NCBI RefSeq assembly: GCF_018320785.1
Contig: NC_054875.1
Span: 35,071,657 to 35,135,656 of the forward strand
Source: Cheilinus undulatus
Taxonomy: Eukaryota > Chordata > Actinopteri > Labriformes > Labridae
Direction of reading: 5' to 3'
Length of the DNA: 64,000 nucleotides
Shown here: piece after piece, positions 52,828 through 64,000 of the stretch
Layout: each line of letters starts with the position of its first letter
How positions within the stretch are numbered: the stretch's first letter is position 1
The notes under the pieces: generated by a model
What the model was told of the DNA's origin: nothing
Seen by the model: the letters and a program-made list of their open reading frames with translations, nothing else
Database searches by the model: none
Program-made: the position numbers and the translations under genes

Positions 52828-54949
52828 TTTGTCATAATTCTGTTTCATAAACAGATGATTTAAATGCAAATTCTTTGCTTTCCATGTAATGTTCAGATAC
52901 ATGAACATTACTTGTGAAGTGTCTGTGCTGTCACAAAGCAGAACTGGTGAGCTAAATTGCCATTTTTTGTTAATTGGGCATCTTTAAAGTCAACTAAAGT
53001 TTATTTTCTAATATTTATTTCTGTCAAGCTACCTTGTGGCCCAGCAAACTCTTACCAAGTAGCATTAATGTCTCAGTAAGACAGTAATAATTTCTTAAAA
53101 TCGATGAGCAGCGTAGTAGAATGTTTAGCAAAGTGTCATCAGTTTATCCAAAACCAGTTAAACCATGACACCAGCTGTATACGTCAGACACAATAAGTAG
53201 GGAAAGGTGACATCAGTTAAAACTTTCAGCTGTTTTATTACTTTTGAGCCTAAAATAAAAACATGTAATCAAGTATTTTATGATAATTTAAAAGGTTATT
53301 CAATTCAAAAACAATATCTTTGATTTTTTGTTGTTGTAAATGACCTCTCACTGCCCACCAACAGAATGTACATGAAATCTCAGGATGTCATGTACATTCT
53401 AAATGTATTTTTAGCAGGAACAGTAAAACCAAGCTTCATGTGCCTTTTAAAGAGCTACAACAGCACTGTAACAACCTGCTGACAGATGGTGAGCTCTGTA
53501 GAGCACTAAAGCTAATTCTTTACAATTAAAATTAATTCTCCTAATTAAACAACAGGTTTAACAGCAGGTTGGTTCACTCAGGCAGTCCTGACAAAGTGCT
53601 TGAAACAATACAAAAACACATTCTTTTGAATCGTAAAAAAGAAGTTCAAACCGGAAACTGTAACTCTTAGGGCTTTAAAGTTGAAGGTATCAGAGTATAA
53701 AAAGAACCAAATTTAGACTCAGATAGGTATTTTGGCTTTGATTAAAACTCTACAAGCTTTTTATTCATCTGATATATTGAGGCTTTATGGTATATTTGCC
53801 AGTATATATGGTCTATACATAAAACATATAAAGCAGATTTGTCATTTTGGAGAAATGTTTATATTCGCTCAACAAAAATGGTATATCTACCAATACTCTT
53901 CTTTAACTTTTTAAGACTGACTGTGTAAGGACATTGTGTAAGTAAAAATATGAATATTTGGACTCCATACTAAAATCCGTACTGTTTCCTGGACTGTAAA
54001 CATTGATATGTATTCATAAATCGAGTTTCCTGATATTTACATGGAGTTTAGATGATATTCGTAGCTACTGTGATAGCCCATCTTTATCTTATGTCTGTAT
54101 GACTGTATTGTTAGGGCTCCAAATATCTCTATAAACATATTCAATCAGCTAATGATCTGTACATTGCTTGACAACTAGCCTACATCAACTTCAGATTCAG
54201 TGGAATAGTCCTTTTTTTGAAGGTCTAGCAGTGAACCAACCTAGAGATGTTTAAGTGTCTGTTGTGGTAAGAGCGATTCAAAATCTCTAAATGATGAGAA
54301 ATGGAGCTTTATTCCTCCCTTCAGTATTTACTTCAGCACAGGAAACACTGGACCACCTTTCATGAAAGGAGAGACAAAAATATGACCTTTAGTCATAAAG
54401 TTATGTAAAGTGTAGTTCATGAAAACAAGCAAATGGACATGGATTGATAGAGTGGGTCATTATAGATTTGAACGCCATATTCACTGAATTAAACAATAAT
54501 TTTCATATAATCAGATTTATTATTCATGTGAATGAACATGAGATGAGAGGAGACTGAGCAAAGCAATGTTCTTGATGTGACAACCATGTCACCTCACCCA
54601 TGGTAGTTAAATATTCCTTTTTATTTCATCCAACCCTCCAATGAGTCCATCAATAATTCAGATTATATTTGTGTTGCTACTTTTTGATATTACAGATTAG
54701 TGCAGTCATAGAGTAACAATAGCTAATATGAAGCATGGTGTAGTTTTAAAGATAATGATGGCTCATAGACAAAACAGATTACAGTGTTTCCCATCATGAG
54801 TAAGCTAGTTAGGCTATATATTCACATAAACACATATTTGTGCATGCATACATGAATAAATAATCAAAATGTTTGACTTTATTTAATGAGGCACTTTGTT
54901 TGGCTTTATTTAAGTTGCATCGGTTACATTTTTATGATACTTACAGACA
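52828..54949. other. Intron/intergenic sequence with one hairpin
   Basis: AT-rich, no exon recognised. A perfect 13-bp hairpin lies at 53363-53400 (separate entry). Confidence 0.4.
53363..53400. repeat. Perfect 13-bp hairpin
   Basis: AGAATGTACATGA (53363-53375) and TCATGTACATTCT (53388-53400) flank a 12-nt loop. Confidence 0.9.
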
Positions 54950-56465
54950 AAGCTGCCCATAAGGGGGGATAAAGGGGAGAGATTTCTGGGGCAAAGTCAA
55001 CTTGGGGGCCCATGGAAGTCAGGAAAATTATGGTCCATAGTAAAGTTAATTTGTGACAATGCCATTTTTTGTATTTAACCTGAATTTTAAAGAAAAAACT
55101 TTCATCAAAGCAACAAAAATGAATCTTATTTGTGCTGCAGTACAAGACAGCATTTTTAAAAATGTGAACCTCTTTTCTGAACACAGAATTACCTCTTTCC
55201 TGCCAATAGACACACCAAAGGAAACCATTTGTAATGTCAGACTTCATAGCTAAGCCATGATGTGCACAAATGTCAGGATGCCAGAAAATAAATAGGCAGG
55301 AGTTGAAATAACTTTAAGGGAAAAAGAATTGACTAATCGGTCAAGTAAAAAGTGACAAAATTGGTGGGGCAAAAAGAGGTTACAGAGTTGCAACATTGTG
55401 TTAAATAAGGCAAAAACTTTTCACCAGTTTTTGCATCATTTTCTGTCCCTTTTCACCTTTATTTGACGCTGTTTTGCCCCGTTTAATACATTTGATCCAA
55501 TTTTTGGCTATTGAATTATATTTCCAAAAAAGGGATAAAAGCTGCAAAAACTTGTGAAGATACAGTAGGTGGAAAGGGGTGGAAATGGTTAGCATGTGTT
55601 AAAAAGTTGCGGAAAATTGGTTAAAAGTGGCAAAAAGTTAAACAAAAAGTGGTGAAAAGTGGTTATAGAGTGGCAAAAATGTTTTAAATGAGACAAAAAC
55701 TTCTCTAAGCTTTTTTCCCACCAATTTTTTTGCCACTTTTTAATTGCTTTTCTCCATTTTCTGCCCTTTTCACCTTTATTGAACCAAATTTTGCCTCATT
55801 TAACACATTTTTGCCAATTCTTGACTTCAGTGAACAAACTGCAAAAATAGGTTAAGATACATGAAAAAGGTCAGAAAACGGTGAAAAGCAGTTAAAAGTG
55901 GCAAATATGGGTTAAAAGTGGCAAAAATTAGAGGTGAAAAGTGGGGAAATGTGTAACAGAGTGGCAAAAATGTGTTGAGTGAAGCAAAAATGGGAATGAA
56001 AGCTGCAAAAACATGTTAAGATAGGCAAAAATGGTGAAAAGCAGTTAAAAAGTGGAAAAAATGGGTAGAGCAGCAAATTTTTTAAGTAGTTACAGAGTGG
56101 CAAAAATGTGTTAAATTAGGCAAAAATGGGATAAAAGCTGCAAAAATGTGTTAAGATTGGCAAAAAAGGTTGGAAAATGGTTTAGAGCCATTAAAAAGTA
56201 GCAAAATGGGTTAAAAGTTGCAAAGATGATGTAAAGAAGCTGTGAAGTGGTTAGAGTAGCAAAAATTTGTTGAATGATTTATGAGGTAAAAATTTGATTA
56301 AAGTTGCAAAAAGTGTTGAGAGGTGACAAGGGTTAGAAAAATGGTGAAAAGCAGTTAAAAAGTGGTAGAATGGATTGAAAGTGGAAAACATGGCAAAATG
56401 TCACATATAAATAATTTGAACATTTAAGCCCAATAATAGCTTGTCATACTTTTTGGCTCCTAAAT
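54950..56465. mobile_element. Repeat element with internal degenerate VNTR (copy 2, expanded)
   Basis: Left AAGCTGCCCATAAGGGGGGA, ATAAAGGGGAGAGATTTCTG, GGGGGCCCATGGAAGTCAGG and right CCCAATAATAGCTTGTCATA align with copy 1 at 12960-13660. The internal array (55330-56400) is about twice as long, with units like AAAAGTGGCAAAAATGGGTT. Two segments (about 55400-55500 and 55700-55830) show the complementary strand (TTGCCACTTTT; TTTTTGCCAATTC), so part of the array is inverted. Confidence 0.75.
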
Positions 56466-57539
56466 GATGTAACAGTTAGCCCGGATGCTAGCGCCAATGC
56501 TGTTGATCCAACAAATATTGACATCATGAATAAATCATGACTAGGGAGGCCCATTCACTGGTTTCTCCTGCCAGTTCTGTGGGAAGGCCTCCTTCAGATG
56601 TTTGATAAGATTTTAGTTGTAAGACTGACATATAATGCAGTATTTTTATGCTGCTCTCAGTGTAGTTTGATGATCAATTGTTCAATCCTCTGCTTTGTGA
56701 AAACAGAGCATAAGCATTTAAATCTTGTGTGTCCAACCCTCTGTGTTACAGTGTCAGCATTATAAAGCTTTGTGAAGTATGACTGCGCATGCTGGGGCGC
56801 ATTAGCCATATCGTGAGAAGGCAAAGAGCACAAATGTCACAAGGTATTTTCCTAATTGGCATTTCGATGAACATGGACAACGGCAGTCTCTGAGGCAAAC
56901 AGTCTCTTCTGAGTCTCCCTTTCTGTTTTATGAACTCCCCGGCTTTCCTCTGCCAATCTCTGCACTATATCAGCCGTATGTGGTGGGTGTGAGGTCAGCT
57001 GACAAACAACAAGGTAATTACAATATTGTGCATTCACCAGCCTCTCATGTCACTCATCAAGCTGTTACATTGAATGACGGATAACTGTGTCACAGTGGAT
57101 TACCTCTTATTACTGCTGCTGCTGTAGATGAAATATTTTTATTTACAACCCATTTGACCAACTTTGATTTGGATAAAATCGTTTAAATATAGCTGATATG
57201 TGATTTCAAGCTGTTGTATTCTCTCTCCATAGCAACGGTGTAAGATCACTTCAGGCCATGTGTACACTTCCTTCTTAGCACCACTGAAGTGTGTTGATGC
57301 TCCATCTGATCAGCGATTGTCTCACTGCGGCCTCTCAGATTTGAGGATAAGGAGGACTTGAATGGAGAGCGGAGCTGAAGAGAGAGAGGAGAGGGAGAGA
57401 TTTTATGACCTTGGTGTAGCAGCTCGCTCTCAGTGCGTCTCCTGCAGGAGCTGATGGAGTGTTTGGAGGTGATTAGAGTCGGCCTCCTCTGATGCCGCTC
57501 ACTGCTGCTGAGTCGGTGACCTTTCCTGCCATCAGGTCA
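56466..57539. other. Intron/intergenic sequence without recognised repeats
   Basis: No exon recognised. Moderately complex sequence at 57040-57480 with a purine-rich GAGAGAGAGGAGAGGGAGAG patch near 57382. Confidence 0.4.
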
Positions 57540-57830
57540 ATCTGCTCAAACATCTACTCTTCTCTTTTCTCCTCCCCTTTTCCTCGCTTCACATCTACTC
57601 TCACTACCTATTTTCTCCTGTCGGATCATGCTATTACTTCCCATACTCTGCTGCCCTCTCACCTCTTTTTTTCAAGCCTCTCCTCTACTTTTTCCTTCTG
57701 CCTTCTCTTCTTTTCTACTATCCTATTATTTCCTCTCCTCATCTTCATCCCCTCTCCCCTTGTGTCCTCTTTTCTCTACCCTGTTTTTCCTTCCTCTGGT
57801 CTTTCCTCCTCTCCTATTGACTTATGACTA
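57540..57830 (+). repeat. Polypyrimidine (CTCTTTTCTCC)n-like tract, part 1
   Basis: Nearly uninterrupted C/T-rich sequence on the + strand with CCTCTCCTCT-type degenerate repeats. Open frames here are artefacts of composition. Continues in kind at 59640-60515 and 61850-61920. Confidence 0.85.
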
Positions 57831-58150
57831 GGGCTGTCGGATAATCACAATTTTTAATTACAATTCATCTCTGAATTTCTTTAGGTAATCATGATTAATG
57901 TCCCCTTTTTGAAATTCCACTATTTAGCATTTAAAACGGTTTGTTTCATTTTATATTTCTGTTCTCTCCTAAACTAAAGGACATTTCGTGTCAAACTGGC
58001 AGCGTGAGACGTACGTCTTGTCCGCGATGCAGTTGGCATGTTAACAAGTCAGGGCTATAAGACTGCCTGTGTGAGCGTTGCATCTCACGCAGAGAATTAA
58101 GGTCTTGCATAATTTTTTCATGCTAACCCAGGGTGTTCACAGGATCTTAA
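57831..58150 (+). mobile_element. Truncated hAT-like MITE end
   Basis: CTAGGGCTGTCGGATAATCA followed by AATTTTTAATTACAATTC resembles the TAGGGCTG-type end of the complete MITE at 26117. The right end is not identified. Confidence 0.5.
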
Positions 58151-58469
58151 AAAGTATTAAAAGTTGATAAATCAATTTAGAAAAAAACTAAGGCTTTTAA
58201 AAGTATTTAAAAGTCTTTAGTAAAATGTTCACTAACACATTAATGCTTTAATTTTTGAGAAAATTTAAAAAAGGGGCATTATAAGTATCCTGAAGTGGCA
58301 GCTGTAGCTTGTATTTTTCTTTCTTAAACACCAAATATAAGCTGTTCTACTTTATAGCTTAAACTGCAGAGAAAAATATGCAAATAAGTACTTCTACATT
58401 GTGGTGTAACTACTTTCAGACCACTTAGGTTAAAAAAATAAGCCTTTTCGTTCAGATTCCTTAGAGCAG

Positions 58470-59352
58470 TGTTTCCCAACCTTTTTTCCATTGAGCCCCC
58501 AAGGACCCACATGAAAAGAGTGACATATTGCTGTCAAAAATACACATCAGTTGAATTATTTTCACCATTTAAAGCCAAACGAAATATCCAAAAACACACG
58601 TGTGACTACCAACCTTACCTTTGTAAGAACCGTTCATGTGTTTTATCATTATTTTAGGCCTTGTCCACATACAGAAAAAAACAACATATTTACGTTTTGT
58701 TCTGAAAAAGTTTTCCGTAAACACTGGATTGTTTATGCCAAGCCTGTAAGTGGCGCTGTAACGGTGCCATGAAAATGCACTAAAAGAGAGAAGAAGATTA
58801 TGGAAAACTGCCCAAAACTTTCTCCTGGTTGCCCTTCTGGCTGTTTTTCACAGTGGATTTAAGAACGTCTGGTGTATGCTGTTCTCCATGACCATTTGTG
58901 CTCTGTGGTGGTAAAGGAGCATTCGATTTTGCTGTAAAAGCCGTAGCTTCTGCAGCAGGAACACAATCCTGTTATCTGCCATTGTTGTTTTGGTTAGACC
59001 CGTGCATGTGGCTTAAGTGGGCTACGTTATGTATGACGTAATCGTTTCAAGGAAGATGCGGTTAGCTGTCCACACAGGGACGAAACGTAAGTCTTGACAG
59101 ATTTCTTCACTGTGGGACTCGGTTTCAAAAAGTAACGTATACGGCCTCCTAAAGCGCTGTTTCTGTGTGAATGAAACACCAATATGACAAAAAACCTTTG
59201 TGTATACTCCTGAATTCATCTCAGTGTGACCGGGCCTTAGACAGGTTGAGTGACCCTAATTTTAACAACCTCAGAGCAGACGGACCCTCACTCCCCACTT
59301 AAAATCTCTGGCGCTCCCTAAGGGGGTCCCAGACTCCAGGTTGGGAACTAAG
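58470..59352. mobile_element. hAT-like element with a nested MITE
   Basis: Left CAGTGTTTCCCAACC (58467-58481) and right CCAGGTTGGGAAC (ending 59349) are the familiar paired ends of teleost hAT elements. Subterminal right part GGCGCTCCCTAAGGGGGTCC is G/C-rich. The interior is mostly occupied by the insertion at 58655-59239. No transposase recognised. Confidence 0.65.
58655..59239. mobile_element. MITE nested within the hAT element
   Basis: Left end TAGGCCTTGTCCACATACAG and right end CAGTGTGACCGGGCCTTA are inverted over TAAGGCC(C)-(T)G-TC-ACA. The interior is CpG-containing and lacks a transposase (AAGTAACGTATACGGCCTCC; GGATTGTTTATGCC). Confidence 0.6.
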
Positions 59353-59639
59353 TCTTCTAGTCTTATAGAATCTTTGTTTTGTTTTGTTTTGTTTTTTTTA
59401 GTCTCAAATCTGAAATGGCTCCAAGAAAGCCTAATTTTCATACTACAATAATAAATATTACTTACATTTTCTTTTTTGTAGTCACATTTTTTTCTATTGG
59501 CACAGAGCCCATATGTAGGTGTTGCAAATGTACGAAGATGCAGTAGTCTTAAAATGTATGAAGAGGGTCTTGAAAAGGTCCTGTAATGATTAAATTTAAT
59601 GTCAGATTTTCTGTTCATACCCTGGTATCATGGGTATCT

Positions 59640-60515
59640 GCAAAATTTCCCCTCTCTATAACTTTCTTTCCTCTCCTACTCTATTCCTCTCTCCCTCTTC
59701 CCTTGCTTTCCTCCTCTCCCTCTTCTTCTTCTGTCCTATCTTCTTATTGCCTCTCCTCATTTCTCCTCCTCTCTTACTCAGCTCTTTCCTATCCCTCTTT
59801 CCTCATTTCACCTCTCCTCTACTGTCCTATCATCTAATTACTTCTCCTCCTCTTCATGGCTGTCCTTCCTCTCTCTCCTTTGCCACATTCTCCCTTCTCA
59901 CTTTCCTCCTTGGCACTCTTCTCTGCTTGCCTCTTAAAGCCTTATTTCTCCCCTCCCTGTGTTCCTGTCCTTTTTACCTGTATTTTCTCCATTCATTTCC
60001 TCTTTCCCCTTTTTCTCCTCTTCTTTAATCTCTCTCCAACTCCTCCTTCATTTCACCTCCTTTTTTGTATGCTCTCTTCTCCCTTTAAATCCCCTTATCT
60101 CATCCTATCTCTTTATTTCTCCATCCATGTCATCTTCTACCTCTCTCCTTCAACTCATTCTCTCCTTTCCTGTCCTTTAATTCTTTGTTGATTCATCTAT
60201 TCAACTCAGAAAAATAGAGCTGGAAAGGCTATTTTTGATTTTTAAGTTAACACAAGTCTTTTTTTAACAACCTTTTACTGTTCGGTCTTATAGTGTAACC
60301 CTCTCCTCTCATGTCCTTGCATCTTTTGTTCCCCATTTTCCACTAAATTTGTCATTGTCTCCTCTTTTGTCAATTTCTCTAATACTTTTTTAGTTGCTTA
60401 TCCTCTGGTGTCCTCTCCTCTGCCTTTCCCTCATCCCCTCTTTTCTGTTTCCTCACTTTATCTCCTTCCTATTTTTGATTAACCCTCTTTCCTAATCCTT
60501 CCTGTACCCTTTTTA
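59640..60515 (+). repeat. Polypyrimidine tract, part 2
   Basis: About 0.9 kb of CCTCTCCT/TTCTCC-rich sequence on the + strand, interrupted near 60190-60290 by ordinary AT-rich DNA. Same composition as 57540-57830. Confidence 0.85.
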
Positions 60516-60640
60516 GAAGATTTATTTTTGGGCTTTGCCTTTACTGATATAGGACAGTGGATAGAGTCAGAAATTGGGGACAGAGAGAGAGATAGGGGAA
60601 GGACATGTGGGAAAGGAGCCACAGACTGCCAGTGTTTTTC
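60516..60640 (-). mobile_element. tRNA-derived SINE (copy 3, head-truncated)
   Basis: GAAGATTTATTTTTGGGC, GGACAGTGGATAGAGTCAG and GGACATGTGGGAAAGG follow the order of the SINEs at 28698 and 34808. The tRNA-like head on the right is lost. Confidence 0.75.
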
Positions 60641-60754
60641 TCAGCACTTCTCTTGGTGTAAGACTCTCACTGTACCAACAATTTCTCTTTTTCTGATCAT
60701 GAAAATCAATTTAGGTGGGCCAAAAGATAACTTTTTTTGCCTAATGAAGAAACT

Positions 60755-60865
60755 ATTTGATTCAACAATTAGGTATACTAGATGCCAGATGCCAATATTT
60801 GTCAGTAGGGCCAATATCAGCCAGTACTGATGTCAGACAGATGCATTGGTGCATCTCTACTCTGT
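60755..60865. mobile_element. hAT-like MITE end fragment
   Basis: AGGGCCAATATCAGCCAGTA and ATGCATTGGTGCATCTCTA resemble the '...GCACCGATGCATCTCT' end of a common teleost element. One end only. Confidence 0.45.
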
Positions 60866-60924
60866 ACATGGAGCATGCTTACATAACCACCAGGCAATGC
60901 CTTTCAGTCCTGATGATGATGTCT

Positions 60925-61640
60925 AGGCTTTGTGCGGGCCAGTCAAGTTCTTCCACACTGCACTTGGGCACAGTTATGTTGGAATAAAAAAAAGGGCCTT
61001 CCCCAAAGTGTTGCCACTAAGTTGGAAGCATAGCATTTTCCAAAATGTCTTGGTATGCTGAAGCATTAAGTTTAGCCTTCACTGGAGATGAGGGGCCTAG
61101 CCCAAACCCTGAAAAACAGTCCCATACCAATAACCCTCCTCCACCAAAAGTCACAGTGGGCTCAGTGCAGTCAGGCAGGTAACGTTCCCCGGGAACCACT
61201 CCATCCGACGTTTGGCATTGGACTTGGTAATGTGAAGCTTGCATTCAGCTGCTCAGCCATGGAAACCCATGCCATGAAGTTTCCGCTGCACAGTTTTTGC
61301 GCTTACATTAATGCTAGTGGAAGTTTGAAACTCTTAAGCTCGGATATCAGCAGAGCGTTGGCGACTTTGAAGCACCATGCACCTGAGCAGTCATTGACCC
61401 TGCCCTGTGATTTTATGTATTTTCTATTTTATTCCTAAATGCTTCCACTTACTGATAATATCACTTACAGATTTACCACTCTTGAAGTCTGAGTTTTCAG
61501 AACAACACATTTTGTATTACAAATGTTTGCAAATGGCTAAGGGCTTGATTTTATACACCTGTGGCAACAGGTCTTATTGAAACACCTGAACTCAGTAATG
61601 AGCAGGCGTGGCCACTACTTTTGTCCATGTATAGTATATT
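60925..61640 (-). mobile_element. Tc1-like transposon relic
   Basis: The - strand reads VVPGERYLPDCTEPTVTFGG then GGLLVWDCFSGFGLG and NASAYQDILENAMLPT (61180-61017), homologous to the [18 protein letters not shown] region of the copies at 12068 and 16022, but more diverged. The right end GTGGCCACTACTTTTGTCCA then TGTATAGTA is a TIR of this group. The transposase C-terminus is missing. Confidence 0.8.
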
Positions 61641-63235
61641 CACCCTCACTTAAGGATGAACTGATTAGGTTTTGGAGGTCAAAAGTGAAGGTCATTATAC
61701 CTCATTGTATGCCCTTGCTTTTAACATTTGTACCCAGGCCTTTTTCGTGACCCACCACTGTGCTTTCACTATCTGACAATTAGAAATTTTGCAGAGACAT
61801 ACAGTACAACCACCAGGCATTAGATTTAGTTTCTCCTGTCCCTGTGTACATGTCTCTCATATTTCCTCTCCTCCCCAGTCCTTTTTTGTCCTCTTCTACT
61901 CCCTCCTCCCCCGCCTCTTTAATTTCTCATTTGTTTAATGCAGCAAAAAATGAAGGACAAAGCAAATCGAAAGATAAACATTCTTGCACGTCACATTAAA
62001 TCTCTCCCTCTCCTCTCTGCCTCTCTGTACTCGTCAAATTGTAACATCTCACATTTTCCACTTCTGGTATAAGAGCTGAAAATAGAAACAACTGTTTTAC
62101 AGTCGGCCCCTGACAGGCGACTTGTTATCTCCCTGCATGTGTCATTTTACAATAAGTCCTTGCCCGGGCGTCAGCGCTGAATGGATCCTCTGACACATAT
62201 TTGCATGTTAAGCTGAACACTCCTCAGCAGGGACGATTAATCAGCACACAGCAATTAATGAGCGTGTGTCCCCTGGTGATTAATGCGTCTCATGTGTCCG
62301 ATGCAGGAAAGATCCCTGCAACATCTGTTTGTTCGTTTGAGTGCTTTTACGCCGGTCCATATTTTTCATTCAGAGTAATAGTTTTCTGGGGGATATTAGG
62401 CTTTAAATTTGTGCTTAAATGAATGGGAATTAATGAAGTTATTCTGCCTGCAGTTTATGAAAGGAATGCAGCTTGAAAATAATTGTTTTGCACTGAAAAT
62501 CAAATGAATAAGCTGCCTAACATGACTGAGAGGCGTTTACTGTGTAAAAGAAGACGAAATACTGAGAAGCGGGGAGGATGCTGCAGAAATAATGCAGGGT
62601 GAGATTCAAAGCTCAGGGATATTTTGTTTTGCAACTACAAAGAGAATTTCTATAACCTTCGCTTGAATTGTTCTCAGGCAGTTCTTGGTTGATTGTGTCT
62701 GTGGGTGGTTGTGTTTGTGTTTATATATATAAAAATAGTTTTCTGGACAGGGACAGAGCTCACAGGGATTTATTGTAATATCTGGTGCCCTTGAATCACA
62801 CTTTTGCTTTAATTCCTTTAATGTATATATAAGGCAAACACATTTCTGCTGTTTGGAAACCTGCCTCCTGCAGCAGGTCCAAAACAAATTCATATACATA
62901 TCCAAAGAGCCGCTGGACAACAAAGGAGCGTTCTCATGTTGACTTTAATGTGTTTATGCATGTGGGAATGTGGTAAACAAACTAAAGAATGCAGAGAAGA
63001 TGGAAGGAAAACTGTATCAGTCAAAGATCAATTCCTGCCTGCAGCGATTTTCTCTCATTAATGCAAAGTTAAATTAATTATGTCATTGTTAATTCTATAC
63101 ATTTGACTTTCATTTTTCTGACTCAGTTGAAGTTTTTCTTATGCCACATTTCTACAAATGCGTCAGCAGCATGCACAGACATCGGGTCTGATAGGATGCC
63201 AGAGAGCAGATCTGAGCCCTCTGAAGATTAACACC
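61641..63235. other. Repeat-poor stretch with TAAT-rich candidate regulatory core
   Basis: Aside from a pyrimidine-rich patch (61850-61920), no named repeats. 62160-62460 carries several homeodomain-type TAAT words (CGATTAATCAGC, CAATTAATGAG, TGATTAATGCG, AATTAATGAAG). No exon recognised. Confidence 0.4.
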
Positions 63236-63496
63236 ATGGGACGCCTGCCTTCTGGCTCGAGCCATCCACTCAGACTGAGCCCTGACCCCTGGGTGTGCCT
63301 GTGTCACAGCCCCGGACGGCCCCTGAGCAGCATATGGACCCAGCTTCTCGTGTTAGCATCCCTGTTGACATCCCCACTTCTCACTCACTGCAACAGAAGA
63401 TTGCTGACACCTCCTGACATGCACGGATCCACATTATTTCATGCACAGATAGCTATATCAGTTCCCCGCCCCCCACAGAGATCTGACCAGCACTGA
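63236..63496 (+). CDS. Unidentified ORF with possible signal-anchor segment
   Basis: An open frame runs from ATG at 63236 in a strong start context (CACCATGG) to TGA at 63494-63496, about 86 aa; an in-frame ATG at 63158 would lengthen it to 112 aa. A hydrophobic stretch, LLVLASLLTSPLLT, about 36-50 residues in, resembles a signal-peptide or signal-anchor core. I recognise no family. No donor with good consensus follows, and the region is GC-richer than its surroundings. It may be a chance ORF in conserved or UTR sequence of the putative gene starting near 50 kb. Confidence 0.2.
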   Translation: MGRLPSGSSHPLRLSPDPWVCLCHSPGRPLSSIWTQLLVLASLLTSPLLTHCNRRLLTPPDMHGSTLFHAQIAISVPRPPQRSDQH

Positions 63497-64000
63497 TGTG
63501 GACTCATGTTTGGACAAATAGTTGCATAGTGTTTAATTAGCCTTGTAGCTGCAAAAAAATCTTGATGAACCCCACTTCCAAAACTGCCAACTGCTTTATT
63601 GGATTGTTCTTACTACCATCACCATGTTTTAAAAATGACATGCAAGAAACTATGAAAACATGGCACTGTAGCAATGTAATCTCAGTCTTGGTCGACGCCT
63701 GTATAACAAACAGTGTGGTTTAATACTACAGCAAACAAAATTTGATCTATCAGTCACAAAAACAACAATGCAGCAGCTTTGTGTTTTCTATTTAAAGCAG
63801 AACCAAACAGTCTTGTTTCAATATAGAAGTCAGTCTAATATGATTGCAATCTGATGTCATGCTACACCCAGCATGATCCTAACAACAGCAGGTCACAGTA
63901 AAGTTGGTTACCTGCAGCCTGCAGCCGGATTATATGCCTGAGTCACTTTCCTGTGGAGCAGAAAAGCAAGCATGGGAAAGGCAGACTCCACCACGAACAT
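63497..64000. other. Terminal stretch, nothing recognised
   Basis: AT-rich up to 63860, then CTGCAG-rich near 63910-63930. No gene or repeat supported. Confidence 0.4.

Noticed and set aside
57492..60191. Several long Ser/Leu/Phe-rich open frames
   Set aside because: Composition of the polypyrimidine tracts explains them; overlapping frames are equally open.

Overview
The window is vertebrate genomic DNA, almost certainly from a ray-finned (teleost) fish. Genes have many exons with GT-AG introns. Two proteins match vertebrate families closely, and the spacers are full of teleost-type mobile elements: Tc1-like transposons, hAT elements and MITEs, tRNA-derived SINEs and LINE remnants. The species cannot be told from the sequence alone.

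Two genes can be reconstructed exon by exon. (1) map3k12 (dual leucine zipper kinase, DLK) is on the + strand. Thirteen coding exons run from an ATG at 1087 to a TAG ending at 14297, giving about 956 aa, and all junction phases agree. (2) pcbp2 (poly(rC)-binding protein 2) is on the - strand. Twelve coding exons run from an ATG at 27243 to a TGA at 21292, giving about 318 aa with three KH domains. There is a separate 5'UTR exon near 28114-28340 with a GC-rich promoter zone. The two genes are tail to tail, as I recall for the human locus (PCBP2/MAP3K12 on 12q13), which supports orthology. A third transcription unit on the + strand probably begins around 50.0-50.56 kb: a CpG-rich block ends in a good splice donor just after a possible ATG-Lys-Lys. 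None of its later exons is recognised.

Layout: 1-1.0 kb is upstream or intronic sequence with a pre-miRNA-like hairpin. 1.0-14.3 kb is map3k12, whose introns hold tandem LINE tails, a hAT MITE carrying a (GGAAT)n satellite, and Tc1 relics. 14.3-20.1 kb is the intergenic transposon pile (Tc1, L2-like LINE, Tc1). 20.1-28.3 kb is pcbp2. 28.4-50.0 kb is a gene-poor spacer with three copies of a MITE that has 9-bp target duplications, SINEs, a hAT with transposase fragments, Tc1 relics and possible conserved noncoding sequence. 50.0-64.0 kb is the putative first exon and large intron of the third gene, broken by a VNTR-bearing element, long polypyrimidine tracts and nested hAT/MITE insertions. It ends in TAAT-rich candidate regulatory sequence and an unresolved short ORF.

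Known biology links the genes only loosely: DLK is a neuronal stress MAP3K, and PCBP2 is an RNA-binding regulator. I see no operon-like or defence-system logic. The most notable structural signals are the MITE family with 9-bp target-site duplications, the satellite-carrying hAT MITE inserted 20 bp from a map3k12 splice acceptor, and two strong intronic or upstream hairpins.
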